64,000 nt of DNA from Psychrobacillus sp. FSL K6-2836 (GCF_038003085.1 NZ_JBBOOM010000001.1:3348001-3412000); one strand, 5' to 3'; shown: positions 26,944 through 37,610, numbered from the stretch's first letter. The notes: generated by a model not told the origin, from the sequence alone. Translations and numbers: made by a program.

Positions 26944-27720
26944 TTAATTTCCTTTAAAAACAGGCTTTCTTTTTTCTCCAAAGGCCTGTAGTGCTTCTAA
27001 TCGATCCTCTGTAGGTATAGTGACTTCATAGGCTTTTCTTTCAATACTTAGACCAGTTTGTAGATCTACATTCATCCCGTGCTTCACCGCAAACTTAGCT
27101 TGTTGTAATGCAATCGGTCCATTTGCAAGCATCAGTGCTGCAAATGCTTCTGTTTCTTCCAACAGCGTTTCCCTTGTTGTTACCTTTGTTACTAGTCCAT
27201 AGGATATTGCTTCTTCGGCTTTTAGTCTTTTAGCAGTTAAAATTAGTTCTAATGCTTTCGATTCTCCGATAAGTCTTGGGAGACGTTGTGTTCCACCGGC
27301 ACCTGGAATTATTGCCAAACTTGTCTCAGTTAAACCAAGTTGAATATCATCTGAGGCAATTCTAAAATCACAGGCAAGTGCTAATTCTGTTCCGCCCCCA
27401 AAAGCATAGCCATTTAGCATAGCTATTGTTGGTTGTGGAAGGTTTTCAATTGCAGTAAATACTTCACCAATTTTATATATATTACGTTTCACTTGTTGAT
27501 CAGTTAATGTTTTTCGTTCCTTTAAGTCTGCGCCAACACTAAATGATTTTTCTCCTGCGCCTGTGAAAATAACTACACGGATATCTGGATTAATGCGGAT
27601 AGATTCTACAATATCTCCAAGTTTACGAAGCATCTCATAGTTAAATGCATTTAATGCTTCTGGTCTATTTAGAGTGACATATGCTAAATTACCCTGTTGT
27701 ATATAACGGATGGATTCCAT
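26944..27720 (-). CDS. Enoyl-CoA hydratase/isomerase family protein
   Basis: 258 aa from the ATG at 27720 (GGGGAG 8 nt upstream); the longer frame to 27789 has no support. Crotonase-fold motifs are visible: oxyanion-hole FSVGADLKE (about residue 63) and NGYAFGGGTELALACDFRIAS (about 103), and the catalytic Glu region PGAGGTQRLPRLIG. It probably hydrates 2-enoyl-CoA in fatty acid or branched-chain breakdown. No other beta-oxidation gene is adjacent, so the substrate is open. Confidence 0.9.
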   Translation of the reverse strand: MESIRYIQQGNLAYVTLNRPEALNAFNYEMLRKLGDIVESIRINPDIRVVIFTGAGEKSFSVGADLKERKTLTDQQVKRNIYKIGEVFTAIENLPQPTIAMLNGYAFGGGTELALACDFRIASDDIQLGLTETSLAIIPGAGGTQRLPRLIGESKALELILTAKRLKAEEAISYGLVTKVTTRETLLEETEAFAALMLANGPIALQQAKFAVKHGMNVDLQTGLSIERKAYEVTIPTEDRLEALQAFGEKRKPVFKGN

Positions 27721-27879
27721 TAATATTTCTCCCCTTTCAACTATTCTCTCCCCATTATCAAACATATCATGTTCTAAGTTATCTGTCATCCATAGGAAAT
27801 TAATAGAAAATATATCGATATTCTTGGAAAGATTTGCTACAATAGATCTATTGAATATTTATGGATTTGAGGAGTTTGG

Positions 27880-29109
27880 ATGGATATTTTCGTGGCGAGA
27901 CAGCCTATCTTTACAAAAAATGAGCATATTTTTGCCTTCGAATTATTATATCGTGATAGTGACACTAATGCATTTCCGGTTGTAGATGGGGATTTAGCGA
28001 CTTTAGAGGTATTAACTCATTCATTTTTGACTATAGGCATAAATAACCTCGTGGGAGAAAAATTGTGTTTTATTAATTTTACTGAAAATTTATTAGACAA
28101 TACAGTATTTGATAAGATTCCTCCTAAACGCATAGTTGTGGAAGTTTTAGAGGATATTCCAATAACACCATCTTTAATTCAGAAGCTTAAATATATTAAA
28201 AAGTTAGGTTTTTTACTTGCTTTAGATGATTTTATTTTACATAAAAATATAAAGTTGTATGATGAGTTATTTAGTTTAGTTAATTTTATCAAGGTTGATT
28301 TTATTTTGAGCAAACCTTCTGAGAGACAAGTTATTGAAAAAATTGTGAAGAAAAATTATCCTCATATTGTACTTTTAGCTGAAAAAGTAGAGACTCGAGA
28401 AGAATTTTATGATGCAAAAGAGGCTGGATACGGATTATTTCAGGGATACTTTTTTGCCAAACCTGAAATTATTAAAGGGACTGACATCCCTGCTAATATG
28501 GCACAATATTTTCGAATTATTAGCTTGCTGAGTAACCGATTTTCTTCTATTGAACAAATAGCTGAGGAAATCGAGCGCGATGTGTCACTCTCCTTCAAAG
28601 TTTTGAAAATTATTAACTCACCAGCCGCTAGAAAAAAATCTAAAATTCGTTCCATTAAACAAGCGGTAGTGATGTTGGGATTAGAAGAATTGAAACATTG
28701 GTTATATGTATTAATGTTAAGAGAGTCGAAAACAAATTCTAATGGAGATGGAATGGCTCTTATTGAAGCATCCTTATTCCGGGCAAAGCTTTGTGAGTTA
28801 TTGGCTAAAAAACGATTTTTGCGTAACTCCTCTGAATATTTTTTAGTAGGAATGTTTTCTTTAATCGACACATTGCTGCATCAGAAGATGAATCATTTAC
28901 TTCAAGAACTTCCACTTTCGGATGAAATAGTAGACACGCTTTCGGGGAAACGTACCGATATGACTCCTTATCTAGACCTTTCCGTAGCTTGTGATGAAGT
29001 GAGGTGGGATGACATAATTGCGGGGGCAGAGGCTATTGGTATCGATCACGCTACGTTAAATAAATGTTATTTAGAAGCCCGTAGTTGGGCTATGGATATA
29101 GTAAGTTAA
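27880..29109 (+). CDS. yuxH: EAL-HDOD domain protein, YuxH-like
   Basis: 409 aa, the same length as B. subtilis YuxH. The N-terminal EAL-type domain (about residues 1-200) starts DIFVARQPIFTKNEHIFAFELLYR and includes LLALDDF and LLAEKVET; several catalytic metal ligands of active c-di-GMP phosphodiesterases look altered (ELL for EAL). The C-terminal HDOD domain (about 205-380) has SFKVLKIINSPA and QAVVMLGLEELKHWL. It is probably a signalling scaffold rather than an active enzyme. GAGGAG precedes the ATG. Confidence 0.88.
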   Translation: MDIFVARQPIFTKNEHIFAFELLYRDSDTNAFPVVDGDLATLEVLTHSFLTIGINNLVGEKLCFINFTENLLDNTVFDKIPPKRIVVEVLEDIPITPSLIQKLKYIKKLGFLLALDDFILHKNIKLYDELFSLVNFIKVDFILSKPSERQVIEKIVKKNYPHIVLLAEKVETREEFYDAKEAGYGLFQGYFFAKPEIIKGTDIPANMAQYFRIISLLSNRFSSIEQIAEEIERDVSLSFKVLKIINSPAARKKSKIRSIKQAVVMLGLEELKHWLYVLMLRESKTNSNGDGMALIEASLFRAKLCELLAKKRFLRNSSEYFLVGMFSLIDTLLHQKMNHLLQELPLSDEIVDTLSGKRTDMTPYLDLSVACDEVRWDDIIAGAEAIGIDHATLNKCYLEARSWAMDIVS

Positions 29110-29153
29110 GAACGACTGCCATTTTTTTAGAATGGCAGTTGTTCTTTTTTTTA
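29108..29153 (+). terminator. Intrinsic terminator after yuxH
   Basis: AAGAAC-ACTGCCATT pairs with AATGGCAGT-GTTCTT, followed by TTTTTTTT. It begins at the stop codon. Confidence 0.88.
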
Positions 29154-29189
29154 AGAAAGTATAAAATTTTGTGCTTGAACTCAGTGAAC

Positions 29190-29330
29190 CAGATAACTTG
29201 AAGCCGTTTCAGATGGATGCTTTTGAGCGGGTGAGATGAGCCATCACCGAAAGCTCACGCGTTAGCTGTGACGACTTATCTGCGTCATTCATTTCACTCG
29301 CCGCCCTACACTTCCATCATTAAGTAAATA
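29190..29330 (+). repeat. Diverged hairpin element similar to repeat A
   Basis: GC-richer than its flanks, starting GCCGTTTCAGATGGATGC and ending CTCGCCGCCCTACACTT, which parallels the ends of copy A1 (TTTCGGCGGACGC and GTCGCCGCCTACACT). Inner arms GCGGGTGAGATGA and TCATTTCACTCGC are inverted. The middle does not match A1. Confidence 0.5.
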
Positions 29331-29362
29331 TCTTCTGGCGCTTCCTCTTTAATCAATCGGTA

Positions 29363-29475
29363 ATAAGTCTGTCCAAAGCCTGTCCAAAGCCTGTCCAAAG
29401 CCTTCTGAAAATGGTAGAAACAGGTTTGAATTTAAAGGAATGGGCATCTGTTTTTCCTGGTTTCTTAAGACTAAA
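29363..29475 (+). repeat. Dispersed repeat family B, partial copy B3
   Basis: Only the right third of family B is present (GTCCAAAGCC-TTCTGAAAATGGTAGAAACAGGTTTG and on to TTCCTGGTTTCTTAAG). It contains an 11-bp tandem repeat. It fills the gap between yuxH and the next gene. Confidence 0.7.
29369..29401 (+). repeat. Three tandem copies of an 11-bp unit
   Basis: CTGTCCAAAGC occurs three times head to tail with no mismatch. The unit occurs once in copies B1 and B2. Confidence 0.9.
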
Positions 29476-29617
29476 AGCTGGTATTTCATACTTCAACAAA
29501 GCTTACTTTTGTCAGTCTAGTCAATTCCTCTATTTTCCAAAGCCTCGATTATTGCATTTCCCGATAAAAGTAGTACAATAAAAATAGAACAGGCGTTCTA
29601 TAAAAGGAGGAGTAGTT

Positions 29618-29983
29618 ATGCCATTAATACCGGAAGAGGCAATCCCATATTTTGAAAACATGATCTATCTTCCAATGGTCTTGACTATTTTAGAAAAAGA
29701 TCGAACTATTTTTGAAAAGGCTCCATTTAAACTGAAGCGTCCGTATATCGTTTTAGTGGAAGAAGCAGGAAAGCAAGTTCAGAAAGAATTAAAACAGACG
29801 CATATGTATATGAAGCGTCACAGTATGAAAGTTCTTCGTGGAGAAGGAGATGATATGTTCACAGAGTATGTATTTTTTCATGGAGGTTATGAAGAACATC
29901 GTCGTTATCTAAACGTTCGTCTCCGCAATAGAGTTGAAGAACTACTCTCTATATATTTGGCGGTAATAGAAAAACTTCATTAG
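29618..29983 (+). CDS. Conserved hypothetical protein, YhjD-like
   Basis: 121 aa, soluble and mostly helical, with KLKRPYIVLVEEA, MKRHSMKVLRGEGDDMFTEYVFF and YLNVRLRNRVEELLSIYL. From memory it resembles Bacillus YhjD, a small protein of unknown function. AAAGGAGGAG precedes the ATG. Its TAG stop overlaps the TAA stop of convergent comK by two bases. Confidence 0.75.
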   Translation: MPLIPEEAIPYFENMIYLPMVLTILEKDRTIFEKAPFKLKRPYIVLVEEAGKQVQKELKQTHMYMKRHSMKVLRGEGDDMFTEYVFFHGGYEEHRRYLNVRLRNRVEELLSIYLAVIEKLH

Positions 29984-30519
29984 TACTGTGAATCTTTTTG
30001 AAATTGTGGAATTCTAGTAATGTAACCAGTATTCATCAGATAACTCATCCGTTTTAGCAAATGCATATTTAGGATATTAGCAAATCCAACCTGTCGACTT
30101 ATTGTCTGAGGAGATGAAGGCACGGTTATTTTTTGACCATTTGTTAAAACGACCACACAACCATCTTCGGAAGGATAAAATGATTCTATTGCCCTAAAAG
30201 AGAACCACACATTCAAATCTGATTTAGGAGAGAGTATTGGTATCAATATACACGGATTTCCGAAGTCATGAGCTATAAGAATCGGTAGCTTCAAATAATT
30301 TCCAATCGCATCCCTCGATAATCGAACAGTGTGCTGGAAAGAAGAGCCATAGAAAGAACAAGAGTGACGAACAATATCAAAAGGCTTTTTACCTATTATA
30401 TTTGACTCACCTGAAAAGTTAGTCACTTTTGTAAATATCGTATTATTCACTACAATAGGTTGAAGTACAGCGGTTTCAAATGAAATAAAAAAAGATTGTT
30501 CTTCTACTTTATTCGACAT
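29980..30519 (-). CDS. comK: Competence transcription factor ComK
   Basis: 179 aa from the ATG at 30519 (AAGGAG 9 nt upstream). Family landmarks: VRHSCSFYGSSFQHTV (about residue 60), KLPILIAHDFGNPCILIPILSPKSDLNVWFSF (about 80-110) and the C-terminal SRQVGFANILNMH. It activates DNA-uptake genes by binding paired AT-boxes. Its own promoter region has AAAA-N8-TTTT (30598-30613), not the AAAA-N5-TTTT expected of a standard K-box half-site. It diverges from a small IDEAL-domain gene. Confidence 0.88.
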   Translation of the reverse strand: MSNKVEEQSFFISFETAVLQPIVVNNTIFTKVTNFSGESNIIGKKPFDIVRHSCSFYGSSFQHTVRLSRDAIGNYLKLPILIAHDFGNPCILIPILSPKSDLNVWFSFRAIESFYPSEDGCVVVLTNGQKITVPSSPQTISRQVGFANILNMHLLKRMSYLMNTGYITRIPQFQKDSQY

Positions 30520-30642
30520 AAAAATCCACTCCTTTGTATTATGCACCTCAATTATAGTTAATTTTGGAAAAAAATCAAGTATATATAATGAATCTTTAAA
30601 ATATTCACATTTTACTATGTAGTTGTAATTTTCTTAAAATGA

Positions 30643-30671
30643 TTGCAAGTATCTCTTTGCTTTTATATAAT
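30643..30671 (+). promoter_or_regulatory. Sigma-A promoter of the IDEAL-domain gene
   Basis: TTGCAA (30643-30648), 17-bp spacer, TATAAT (30666-30671). Confidence 0.75.
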
Positions 30672-30697
30672 AGAAAAAAGACATCGGGGTGATGGAG

Positions 30698-30934
30698 ATG
30701 GACAAACAATATTCATATGCAGATTTCTTGAAAGCAATGGGTCAAACGGGGAAAGAAAGTTCTGCCGAAAATTTGTTAAACGAAATATATCTTGATATGT
30801 TTTTGAACATTATCCACCGGGAACAAAGTAGTAAACGTCTCTTAGTATTGATAGACGAGGCACTAGATCAGAAAGATATGGCGGCATTTATGGAGTATAC
30901 AAATGCACTTCATCAACTAAACTGTCCAAAATAA
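30698..30934 (+). CDS. IDEAL-domain small protein
   Basis: 78 aa from the ATG at 30698, just after GGGGTGAT; ATG 30692 and GTG 30689 are alternative starts. The C-terminal half contains LLVLIDEALDQKDMAAFMEYTNAL, the IDEAL motif (Leu-Ile-Asp-Glu-Ala-Leu-Asp) found alone or after UPF0302 in Bacillales. It is helical and soluble; role unknown. Its position next to comK may be chance. Confidence 0.85.
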   Translation: MDKQYSYADFLKAMGQTGKESSAENLLNEIYLDMFLNIIHREQSSKRLLVLIDEALDQKDMAAFMEYTNALHQLNCPK

Positions 30935-30947
30935 CCAACCAATGATT

Positions 30948-30981
30948 AAAAAAATCACTTCTAAATGGAGTGATTTTTTTA
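30948..30981 (+). terminator. Intrinsic terminator after the IDEAL gene
   Basis: AAAAAATCACT pairs with AGTGATTTTTT (loop about 9 nt), followed by more T. Confidence 0.85.
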
Positions 30982-31030
30982 TGTGGATAATTCAAAGTCA
31001 CTGGTATCAGTGGCTTTTTGTACTATATAA

Positions 31031-31044
31031 AAAACGTATGTTCG
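31031..31044. promoter_or_regulatory. LexA (DinR) box of uvrB
   Basis: AAAACGTATGTTCG matches CGAACATATGTTCG at 11 of 14 positions, with the right half-site perfect. It lies 66 bp before the uvrB start, as expected for SOS control. Confidence 0.75.
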
Positions 31045-31109
31045 TTTTAGTAGGAATCAAAAAAAGAGTGTGTTAAACTGAAATTATTCAAAAAATGGGA
31101 GGCTTTTGT

Positions 31110-33092
31110 ATGGAACAAATTTTTGATTTACAAGCTCCGTATGAGCCAGCGGGAGATCAAATAGAAGCAATAAAAGAACTAGTAGAAGGCGTTAATGAAG
31201 GAAAAAGATATCAAACCTTACTTGGTGCAACAGGTACAGGTAAAACATATACGATTTCAAACGTGATTCAGCAAACAAACAAACCGACGCTAGTAATGGC
31301 ACATAACAAAACACTTGCTGGACAATTATATAGCGAGTTTAAAGAATTCTTCCCAAATAATGCTGTGGAGTATTTCGTTAGTTATTATGATTATTTTCAA
31401 CCGGAAGCATACGTTCCACAAACCGATACATTTATAGAAAAGGATTCAAGTATCAACGAGGAAATAGACAAGTTACGACATTCTGCTACATCCTCTTTAT
31501 TCGAAAGAAAAGACGTCATTATTATCGCTTCAGTATCCTGTATCTATGGGTTAGGGAATCCAGAAGAATACAAAGAGATGGTCGTATCACTAAGAACGGG
31601 AATGGAAATTGAACGGAATCAGCTATTAAGAAAACTCGTTGACATTCAATATGAACGAAACGATTTGAACTTCGTACGTGGAAAGTTCCGTGTTCGTGGT
31701 GATGTAGTAGAAATTTTTCCTGCTTCACGTGATGAAAAATGTCTGCGAGTAGAATTTTTCGGAGATGAAATTGATCGTATTCGTGAGGTTAATGCACTTA
31801 CTGGAGAAATTTTAGGTGAACGTGATCATGTCGCTATATTTCCAGCTTCCCACTTCGTTACTCGTGAGGAAAAGTTGAAAATAGCCTTAGCAAATATTGA
31901 AAAAGAATTAGAAGAGCAGCTTGCCTATTTAAGAAGTGAGGATAAATTATTAGAAGCTCAACGTTTGGAGCAACGTACGAGATATGATTTAGAAATGATG
32001 GAAGAGATGGGCTTTTGTTCAGGGATCGAAAACTACTCTCGTCATTTAACATTAAGAGAAGCTGGAGCAGTCCCTTATACATTACTGGATTATTTTCCGG
32101 AGGACTTTTTACTCGTAGTGGATGAAAGTCACGTTTCATTACCTCAAGTAAGAGGGATGTATAATGGTGACCAAGCTAGAAAATCAGTGCTTGTAAATTA
32201 TGGTTTCCGATTGCCCTCAGCACTAGATAATCGCCCTCTAACATTCAATGAGTATGAAAAACATATAAACCAAGCTATATTTGTTTCAGCAACACCTGGT
32301 CCTTATGAGCTAGAGCATACACCTGAAATGGTGGAGCAAATTATTCGTCCAACTGGTCTATTGGATCCAGTCATTACAGTGAAACCAATTGAAGGACAAA
32401 TAGATGATTTGATCAATGAAATACATGAAAGATCTTTCAAAAATGAACGGGTTTTAATTACGACACTAACGAAAAAAATGTCGGAGGATTTAACGGATTA
32501 CTTAAAAGAAATCGGTATAAAGGTACAGTATTTACATTCAGAAGTAAAAACCTTGGAACGTACTGAAATTATTCGTGAGCTCCGTTTAGGTACCTACGAT
32601 GTATTAATAGGAATTAACTTATTACGAGAGGGTATAGATATACCAGAGGTTTCTCTAGTAGCTATTTTAGATGCTGATAAAGAAGGATTTTTACGTTCTG
32701 AGCGTTCTTTGATTCAGACTATTGGTCGTGCTGCTCGTAACTCTAATGGAGAAGTTATTATGTATGCGGATAAGATGACAGACTCCATGAGAAAAGCTAT
32801 AGATGAAACGAAGCGTCGTCGGTCAATTCAAATGGAATACAACGAGAAACATGGTATAACACCAAAAACAATTCAAAAGAAAATAAGAGAAGTTATACGT
32901 GCTTCACAGGTTGCGGAAGAGGAAGAAACGTATGCACAACGTTTAATAAGTGGAAAACCATTAACGAAACAAGAAAAAGCAACACTTCTAGAAAATTTAG
33001 AAAAAGAAATGAAAGATGCAGCCAAAGCGCTTAATTTTGAACGAGCTGCAGAATTACGCGACGCAATTTTGGAACTGAAGCTGGAAGGGTGA
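31110..33092 (+). CDS. uvrB: Excinuclease ABC subunit B
   Basis: 660 aa from the ATG at 31110 (GGGAGG 7 nt upstream; the ATG at 31095 overlaps that site). Helicase motifs: Walker [11 protein letters not shown], the beta-hairpin region [12 protein letters not shown], motif II DESH, and QTIGRAARN. The UVR motif near the C-terminus ([22 protein letters not shown]) binds UvrC. UvrB verifies damage loaded by UvrA in nucleotide excision repair. Cotranscribed with uvrA. Confidence 0.98.
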   Translation: MEQIFDLQAPYEPAGDQIEAIKELVEGVNEGKRYQTLLGATGTGKTYTISNVIQQTNKPTLVMAHNKTLAGQLYSEFKEFFPNNAVEYFVSYYDYFQPEAYVPQTDTFIEKDSSINEEIDKLRHSATSSLFERKDVIIIASVSCIYGLGNPEEYKEMVVSLRTGMEIERNQLLRKLVDIQYERNDLNFVRGKFRVRGDVVEIFPASRDEKCLRVEFFGDEIDRIREVNALTGEILGERDHVAIFPASHFVTREEKLKIALANIEKELEEQLAYLRSEDKLLEAQRLEQRTRYDLEMMEEMGFCSGIENYSRHLTLREAGAVPYTLLDYFPEDFLLVVDESHVSLPQVRGMYNGDQARKSVLVNYGFRLPSALDNRPLTFNEYEKHINQAIFVSATPGPYELEHTPEMVEQIIRPTGLLDPVITVKPIEGQIDDLINEIHERSFKNERVLITTLTKKMSEDLTDYLKEIGIKVQYLHSEVKTLERTEIIRELRLGTYDVLIGINLLREGIDIPEVSLVAILDADKEGFLRSERSLIQTIGRAARNSNGEVIMYADKMTDSMRKAIDETKRRRSIQMEYNEKHGITPKTIQKKIREVIRASQVAEEEETYAQRLISGKPLTKQEKATLLENLEKEMKDAAKALNFERAAELRDAILELKLEG

Positions 33093-33098
33093 TAGGTG

Positions 33099-35993
33099 TT
33101 GAAAAATCAAGAAATCGTGATTCAAGGTGCACGTGCACATAATTTAAAAAATGTAAGCTTGAAAATACCAAGAGATAAGCTAGTGGTCATGACTGGACTT
33201 TCTGGATCAGGTAAGTCTTCTTTAGCCTTTGACACAATTTACGCTGAAGGACAACGAAGATATGTAGAGTCATTATCAGCCTATGCACGACAATTTTTAG
33301 GGCAAATGGATAAGCCAGATGTCGATGTCATTGAGGGACTATCACCAGCTATTTCCATTGATCAAAAAACGACTAGTAAAAACCCACGATCTACAGTAGC
33401 GACTGTGACCGAAATTTATGACTATATGCGACTTTTGTATGCGAGAGTCGGAAAACCGATCTGTCCAAACCATGGTATTGAAATTTCATCTCAAACAATT
33501 GAACAAATGGTAGATCGCTTAAGTGAATACCCAGAAAAAACAAAGATGCAAGTGCTAGCACCTATTGTTTCAGGACGTAAAGGAACCCATGTAAAGCTTT
33601 TAGAAGAGATGAAAAAAGAGGGCTTCGTTCGTGTGCGCATCGATGGAGAGTTAATAGACTTAGATGATGATATCAATCTAGATAAAAATAAAAAACATAA
33701 TATTGAGGTTGTAATCGACCGAATTATAATGAAAGAAGGAGTTGCTGCAAGGCTTAGTGATTCTATAGAGTCTGCTCTAAGACTTGCAGATGGTAGAGTT
33801 TTAATAGATGTGATGGAACATGAAGAAGTTCTATTTAGTGAGCATCATGCATGTCCAATATGTGGATTTTCAATCGGAGAATTAGAGCCACGAATGTTTT
33901 CTTTCAATAGTCCATTTGGTGCTTGTACAGATTGTGATGGACTTGGCACGAAGTTAGAGGTCGATCCCGACTTAGTTGTTCCCGACAAAAGTGTCACACT
34001 CGCAGACGGAGCTATTGTCGCATGGCAACCAACAAGCTCCCAGTATTATCCAAAGCTTTTAGAGGCAGTATGTAAGCATTACAAAATAAAAATGAATGTT
34101 CCAGTTGAGAAATTACCGATTGATCAGTGGAACAAAATTATGTATGGCTCAGGAAATGATAAACTTCGTTTCCGCTATGAAAATGAATTTGGACAAGTTC
34201 GAGATAGCCTAATTTCATTTGAAGGTGTTCTTGCTAATATTGAGCGTAGATATAAAGATACTTCCTCTGATTATATTCGTGAGCAAATGGAAAAGTATAT
34301 GGAGCAGCATGATTGTCCTACATGTAATGGCTATCGTCTAAAAGAAGAAACACTTGCAGTGAAGATAAACTCCCTTCATATTGGGGAAATTACAAAGTAT
34401 TCCATTGAAGAAGCATATAAGTTTTTCAACGAATTGACCTTATCTGAAAAAGATATGCAAATAGCCCGGCTTGTACTGAGAGAGATCAATGAACGTCTAG
34501 GGTTTCTGGAGAATGTTGGTTTAGATTATTTAACATTAAACCGTGCGTCAGGAACGTTATCAGGTGGGGAAGCGCAACGTATTCGCTTGGCAACCCAAAT
34601 TGGATCAAGATTGACAGGTGTGTTATACATTTTGGATGAACCGTCTATCGGTTTACATCAGCGAGATAATGATCGACTAATCGAAACATTAAAAAACATG
34701 CGAGATATTGGAAACACCTTAATAGTTGTAGAGCATGATGAGGACACAATGATGGCAGCGGATTATTTAATAGACGTGGGTCCTGGTGCAGGGGTGCATG
34801 GCGGAGAGATAATCGCTGCAGGAACTCCTGAGCAAGTGATGAAAAACAAAAAGTCTTTAACTGGTCAATATTTAAGTGGTCAGAAGTTTATTCCTCTTCC
34901 AGTAGAAAGAAGAAAGCCAGATGGACGCTTTATCAAAATAAAGGGAGCTTCAGAAAACAACTTGAAAAATGTAAATGTAGATGTTCCGTTAGGAGTATTT
35001 ACAGCTGTTACAGGAGTTTCGGGATCTGGTAAAAGTACATTAGTAAATGAAATACTATATAAATCTCTAGCACAAAAACTAAATCGTTCCAAAGTGAAGC
35101 CCGGGGCACATAAAAGCATGGAAGGTATCGACATGCTGGAAAAAGTCATTGATATAGACCAGTCTCCAATTGGCCGTACGCCAAGGTCCAACCCAGCTAC
35201 TTATACGGGAGTTTTTGATGATATGCGTGATCTTTTTGCATCAACGAATGAAGCGAAGGTAAGAGGATATAAAAAAGGAAGATTTAGCTTTAATGTTAAA
35301 GGCGGTCGTTGTGAGGCTTGTCGTGGAGATGGCATTATAAAAATTGAAATGCATTTCCTTCCAGATGTATATGTTCCATGTGAAATCTGTCATGGCAAAC
35401 GTTACAACCGTGAAACGTTAGAAGTGCAATACAAAGGTAAAAATATTGCTGATATACTTAAAATGACTGCAGAGGATGGGCTTGCCTTTTTCGAAAATCA
35501 TCCGAAAATCAGCCGTAAACTACAAACAATTGTAGATGTAGGACTTGGATATATGGAATTAGGACAACCAGCAACTACCCTCTCTGGTGGGGAAGCACAG
35601 CGTGTAAAGCTGGCTTCTGAATTACACAAGCGTTCTAATGGGAAGTCATTTTATATTTTGGATGAACCGACTACAGGTCTACATGTAGACGATATCGCAA
35701 GATTGCTAGTAGTCCTTCAGCGTTTAGTAGATAACGGAGATAGCGTATTAGTAATTGAGCATAATTTAGATGTCATTAAAACAGCGGATTACATGATTGA
35801 TCTGGGGCTAGAAGGTGGAGACAAAGGTGGAACAATTCTTGCGGTAGGTACACCTGAGAAAATTGCTGCATCGAAAGACTCGTATACAGGGAAGTACTTG
35901 AAAAATATTTTAGAAAGAGATCGACAACGCATGGATGAAGTTGTAACGAAAGCGTCTAAAAAGAAAAAAAGTCCTGTATCGACTTCGTCATGA
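33099..35993 (+). CDS. uvrA: Excinuclease ABC subunit A
   Basis: 964 aa from the TTG at 33099, 5 nt after AGGGTGAT; a GTG at 33096 is the other option. Two ABC ATPase modules: Walker [10 protein letters not shown] (about residue 31) and GVSGSGKST (about 640), each with LSGGEAQR. Zinc-finger Cys pairs are visible ([25 protein letters not shown]). It recognises distorted DNA and loads UvrB. It begins 6 nt after the uvrB stop. Confidence 0.98.
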   Translation: MKNQEIVIQGARAHNLKNVSLKIPRDKLVVMTGLSGSGKSSLAFDTIYAEGQRRYVESLSAYARQFLGQMDKPDVDVIEGLSPAISIDQKTTSKNPRSTVATVTEIYDYMRLLYARVGKPICPNHGIEISSQTIEQMVDRLSEYPEKTKMQVLAPIVSGRKGTHVKLLEEMKKEGFVRVRIDGELIDLDDDINLDKNKKHNIEVVIDRIIMKEGVAARLSDSIESALRLADGRVLIDVMEHEEVLFSEHHACPICGFSIGELEPRMFSFNSPFGACTDCDGLGTKLEVDPDLVVPDKSVTLADGAIVAWQPTSSQYYPKLLEAVCKHYKIKMNVPVEKLPIDQWNKIMYGSGNDKLRFRYENEFGQVRDSLISFEGVLANIERRYKDTSSDYIREQMEKYMEQHDCPTCNGYRLKEETLAVKINSLHIGEITKYSIEEAYKFFNELTLSEKDMQIARLVLREINERLGFLENVGLDYLTLNRASGTLSGGEAQRIRLATQIGSRLTGVLYILDEPSIGLHQRDNDRLIETLKNMRDIGNTLIVVEHDEDTMMAADYLIDVGPGAGVHGGEIIAAGTPEQVMKNKKSLTGQYLSGQKFIPLPVERRKPDGRFIKIKGASENNLKNVNVDVPLGVFTAVTGVSGSGKSTLVNEILYKSLAQKLNRSKVKPGAHKSMEGIDMLEKVIDIDQSPIGRTPRSNPATYTGVFDDMRDLFASTNEAKVRGYKKGRFSFNVKGGRCEACRGDGIIKIEMHFLPDVYVPCEICHGKRYNRETLEVQYKGKNIADILKMTAEDGLAFFENHPKISRKLQTIVDVGLGYMELGQPATTLSGGEAQRVKLASELHKRSNGKSFYILDEPTTGLHVDDIARLLVVLQRLVDNGDSVLVIEHNLDVIKTADYMIDLGLEGGDKGGTILAVGTPEKIAASKDSYTGKYLKNILERDRQRMDEVVTKASKKKKSPVSTSS

Positions 35994-36072
35994 AACTTTT
36001 TGATTTTTCATTCGTATAAAGTAGTGTAAGTAAAATGATTTATATTCTAAATTCATGAGGAGGCCTTTCACT

Positions 36073-37176
36073 ATGCAAGAGGAACGAAAACGTATTTTAG
36101 ATATGGTTGAAAATGGCACGATTACTGCACAAGAAGCATTGGCATTACTTGAAGAACTTGGAAAACAAACAACACCTGCCACACCGTTTATCCCTGAGGA
36201 GAAAGAATATACAAAGTCACAAAACAAAAATACCGATTTTGTGGAAGATTTGAAGCGCGATTTCACCGTAATGGGTGAACGATTTATGCAGTTTATGCAA
36301 GGAACTGTGGACAAAATGAAGGATTTCGATATGCCATTTGGAGATCCAGTTGTTTTTGAAGAACAATTCGTCAAAGAGGATGCAAATTTTACAGATATCT
36401 CTATTAATATTGCGAATGGTAAAGTTGAAATTCAACCCACGGAAGAACAGCATGCACGTGCTACTGTTAAAGTGAAATCCTTTAAAAATTCAACAGAAGA
36501 GGAAGCGAAGAAACGTTTCCATGAAGAGTTTATTTTCACAACAGAAGGAAACAAATTACGTGTGTATAGCGATATGAAAACTACTTCTGTTCAAGTAACG
36601 TTATATGTACCAAACAAAGAATATAATAATATTTCTGCACGTTTGTTCAATGGTGAGTTCTCAGCTAAAAATGTAGAGGCAAACTCATTTAAAATCAAAA
36701 CAACTAATGGAAAAGTAGAATTAGATGAATTGAAGTTTGAAAGAGCTGATATAGAAACGGTTAATGGATCGGTTCAAGTTCAGCGTGTTGAAGGAGAAAC
36801 GATTGAAGTAGAAACGATGAATGGTCGTATTTATGTAGATGGTAAGCTCAAAGAAATAGAAGGTTCATCGGTGAGTGGACATGTTATTTTAACAACAAAA
36901 GATAAAAACGCTCGTAAAATAGAAGGCACAGCGGTGGCTGGAACGGTTGAACTGTATATTCCAAAGGATGTATCGATAAAAGGGGAGGCTACTTCCCAAA
37001 TTGGTAAAATAGATGTTCAATTGGCTGATGTTACTCACCTAAACCAATCTGAGCAACTGCTAAACAAAAAAGTAGGGTTCACGAAAATAGTGGATTCAGA
37101 AGCTGCACCTTTACGTGTACACGGTGATGCAAAAACAGGATCTGTTGTTGTCCGTTATACAGTAGAAGGAGAATAA
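36073..37176 (+). CDS. yvlB: DUF4097 family protein, YvlB-like
   Basis: 367 aa from the ATG at 36073 (GAGGAGG 8 nt upstream). The N-terminal helical pair RKRILDMVENGTITAQEALALLEEL is followed, after a linker, by a long beta-helix-like region (from about residue 105) with repeated NGKVE/NGSV/NGRI turns, typical of DUF4097. No membrane segment. In B. subtilis yvlB is part of an envelope-stress operon near hprK; here it stands alone between uvrA and repeats, without yvlA, yvlC or yvlD. Confidence 0.87.
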   Translation: MQEERKRILDMVENGTITAQEALALLEELGKQTTPATPFIPEEKEYTKSQNKNTDFVEDLKRDFTVMGERFMQFMQGTVDKMKDFDMPFGDPVVFEEQFVKEDANFTDISINIANGKVEIQPTEEQHARATVKVKSFKNSTEEEAKKRFHEEFIFTTEGNKLRVYSDMKTTSVQVTLYVPNKEYNNISARLFNGEFSAKNVEANSFKIKTTNGKVELDELKFERADIETVNGSVQVQRVEGETIEVETMNGRIYVDGKLKEIEGSSVSGHVILTTKDKNARKIEGTAVAGTVELYIPKDVSIKGEATSQIGKIDVQLADVTHLNQSEQLLNKKVGFTKIVDSEAAPLRVHGDAKTGSVVVRYTVEGE

Positions 37177-37180
37177 ATAA

Positions 37181-37218
37181 AGAATGGAGCGGGATATTAT
37201 TCCCCTCCATTTTTTTAT
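37181..37218 (+). terminator. Intrinsic terminator after yvlB
   Basis: AATGGAG-CGGG pairs with CCC-CTCCATT, followed by TTTTTTT. Confidence 0.85.
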
Positions 37219-37250
37219 TTTGAAGAATAAGTTATATAAAAAATCGATAC

Positions 37251-37440
37251 TACTGATTTCCGTTTCAGGTGGACGCGTTCCGCGGGCACGACTTCAATCT
37301 CCTCGTCACTACGAAAACATATGCTCCTGCGGTTACTCGTCGCAAAGACATCGGTCAAACAAAGTTTGGCCAATGTCTTTCCTGCGGGGCTTTCAGCACG
37401 TGCTATTTCCACTGGAGTCGCCACCGTTCACTCCAATCAA
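37251..37440 (+). repeat. GC-rich MITE-like repeat, copy A2
   Basis: Begins TGATTTCCGTTTCAGGTGGAC and GTTCCGCGGGCACG, ends GGAGTCGCCACCGTTCACTCC. It matches copy A1 at both ends. The middle holds extra bases, including a hairpin AAAGACAT-GG-CAAAC/GTTTG-CC-ATGTCTTT (37349-37383). No transposase is adjacent, so it looks like a non-autonomous copy. Confidence 0.7.
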
Positions 37441-37610
37441 TATAATGTGTAGCATTCAACTATAAGATATAGCATAGCCTATCGCTTAGATGATAAAAGT
37501 TGTCAAAGTTAATATAGTTATAAAACGGTCTGTTAAATATGGGCACTATTCTGTAAATAAGGATGAAGGAAGTAGATTTTCTTTTATACTAGTGGAAGTA
37601 TAGAGAAATA
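37441..37610. other. Intergenic DNA between repeats A2 and B2
   Basis: AT-rich, no reading frame with a ribosome binding site and no recognised motif. Confidence 0.5.
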
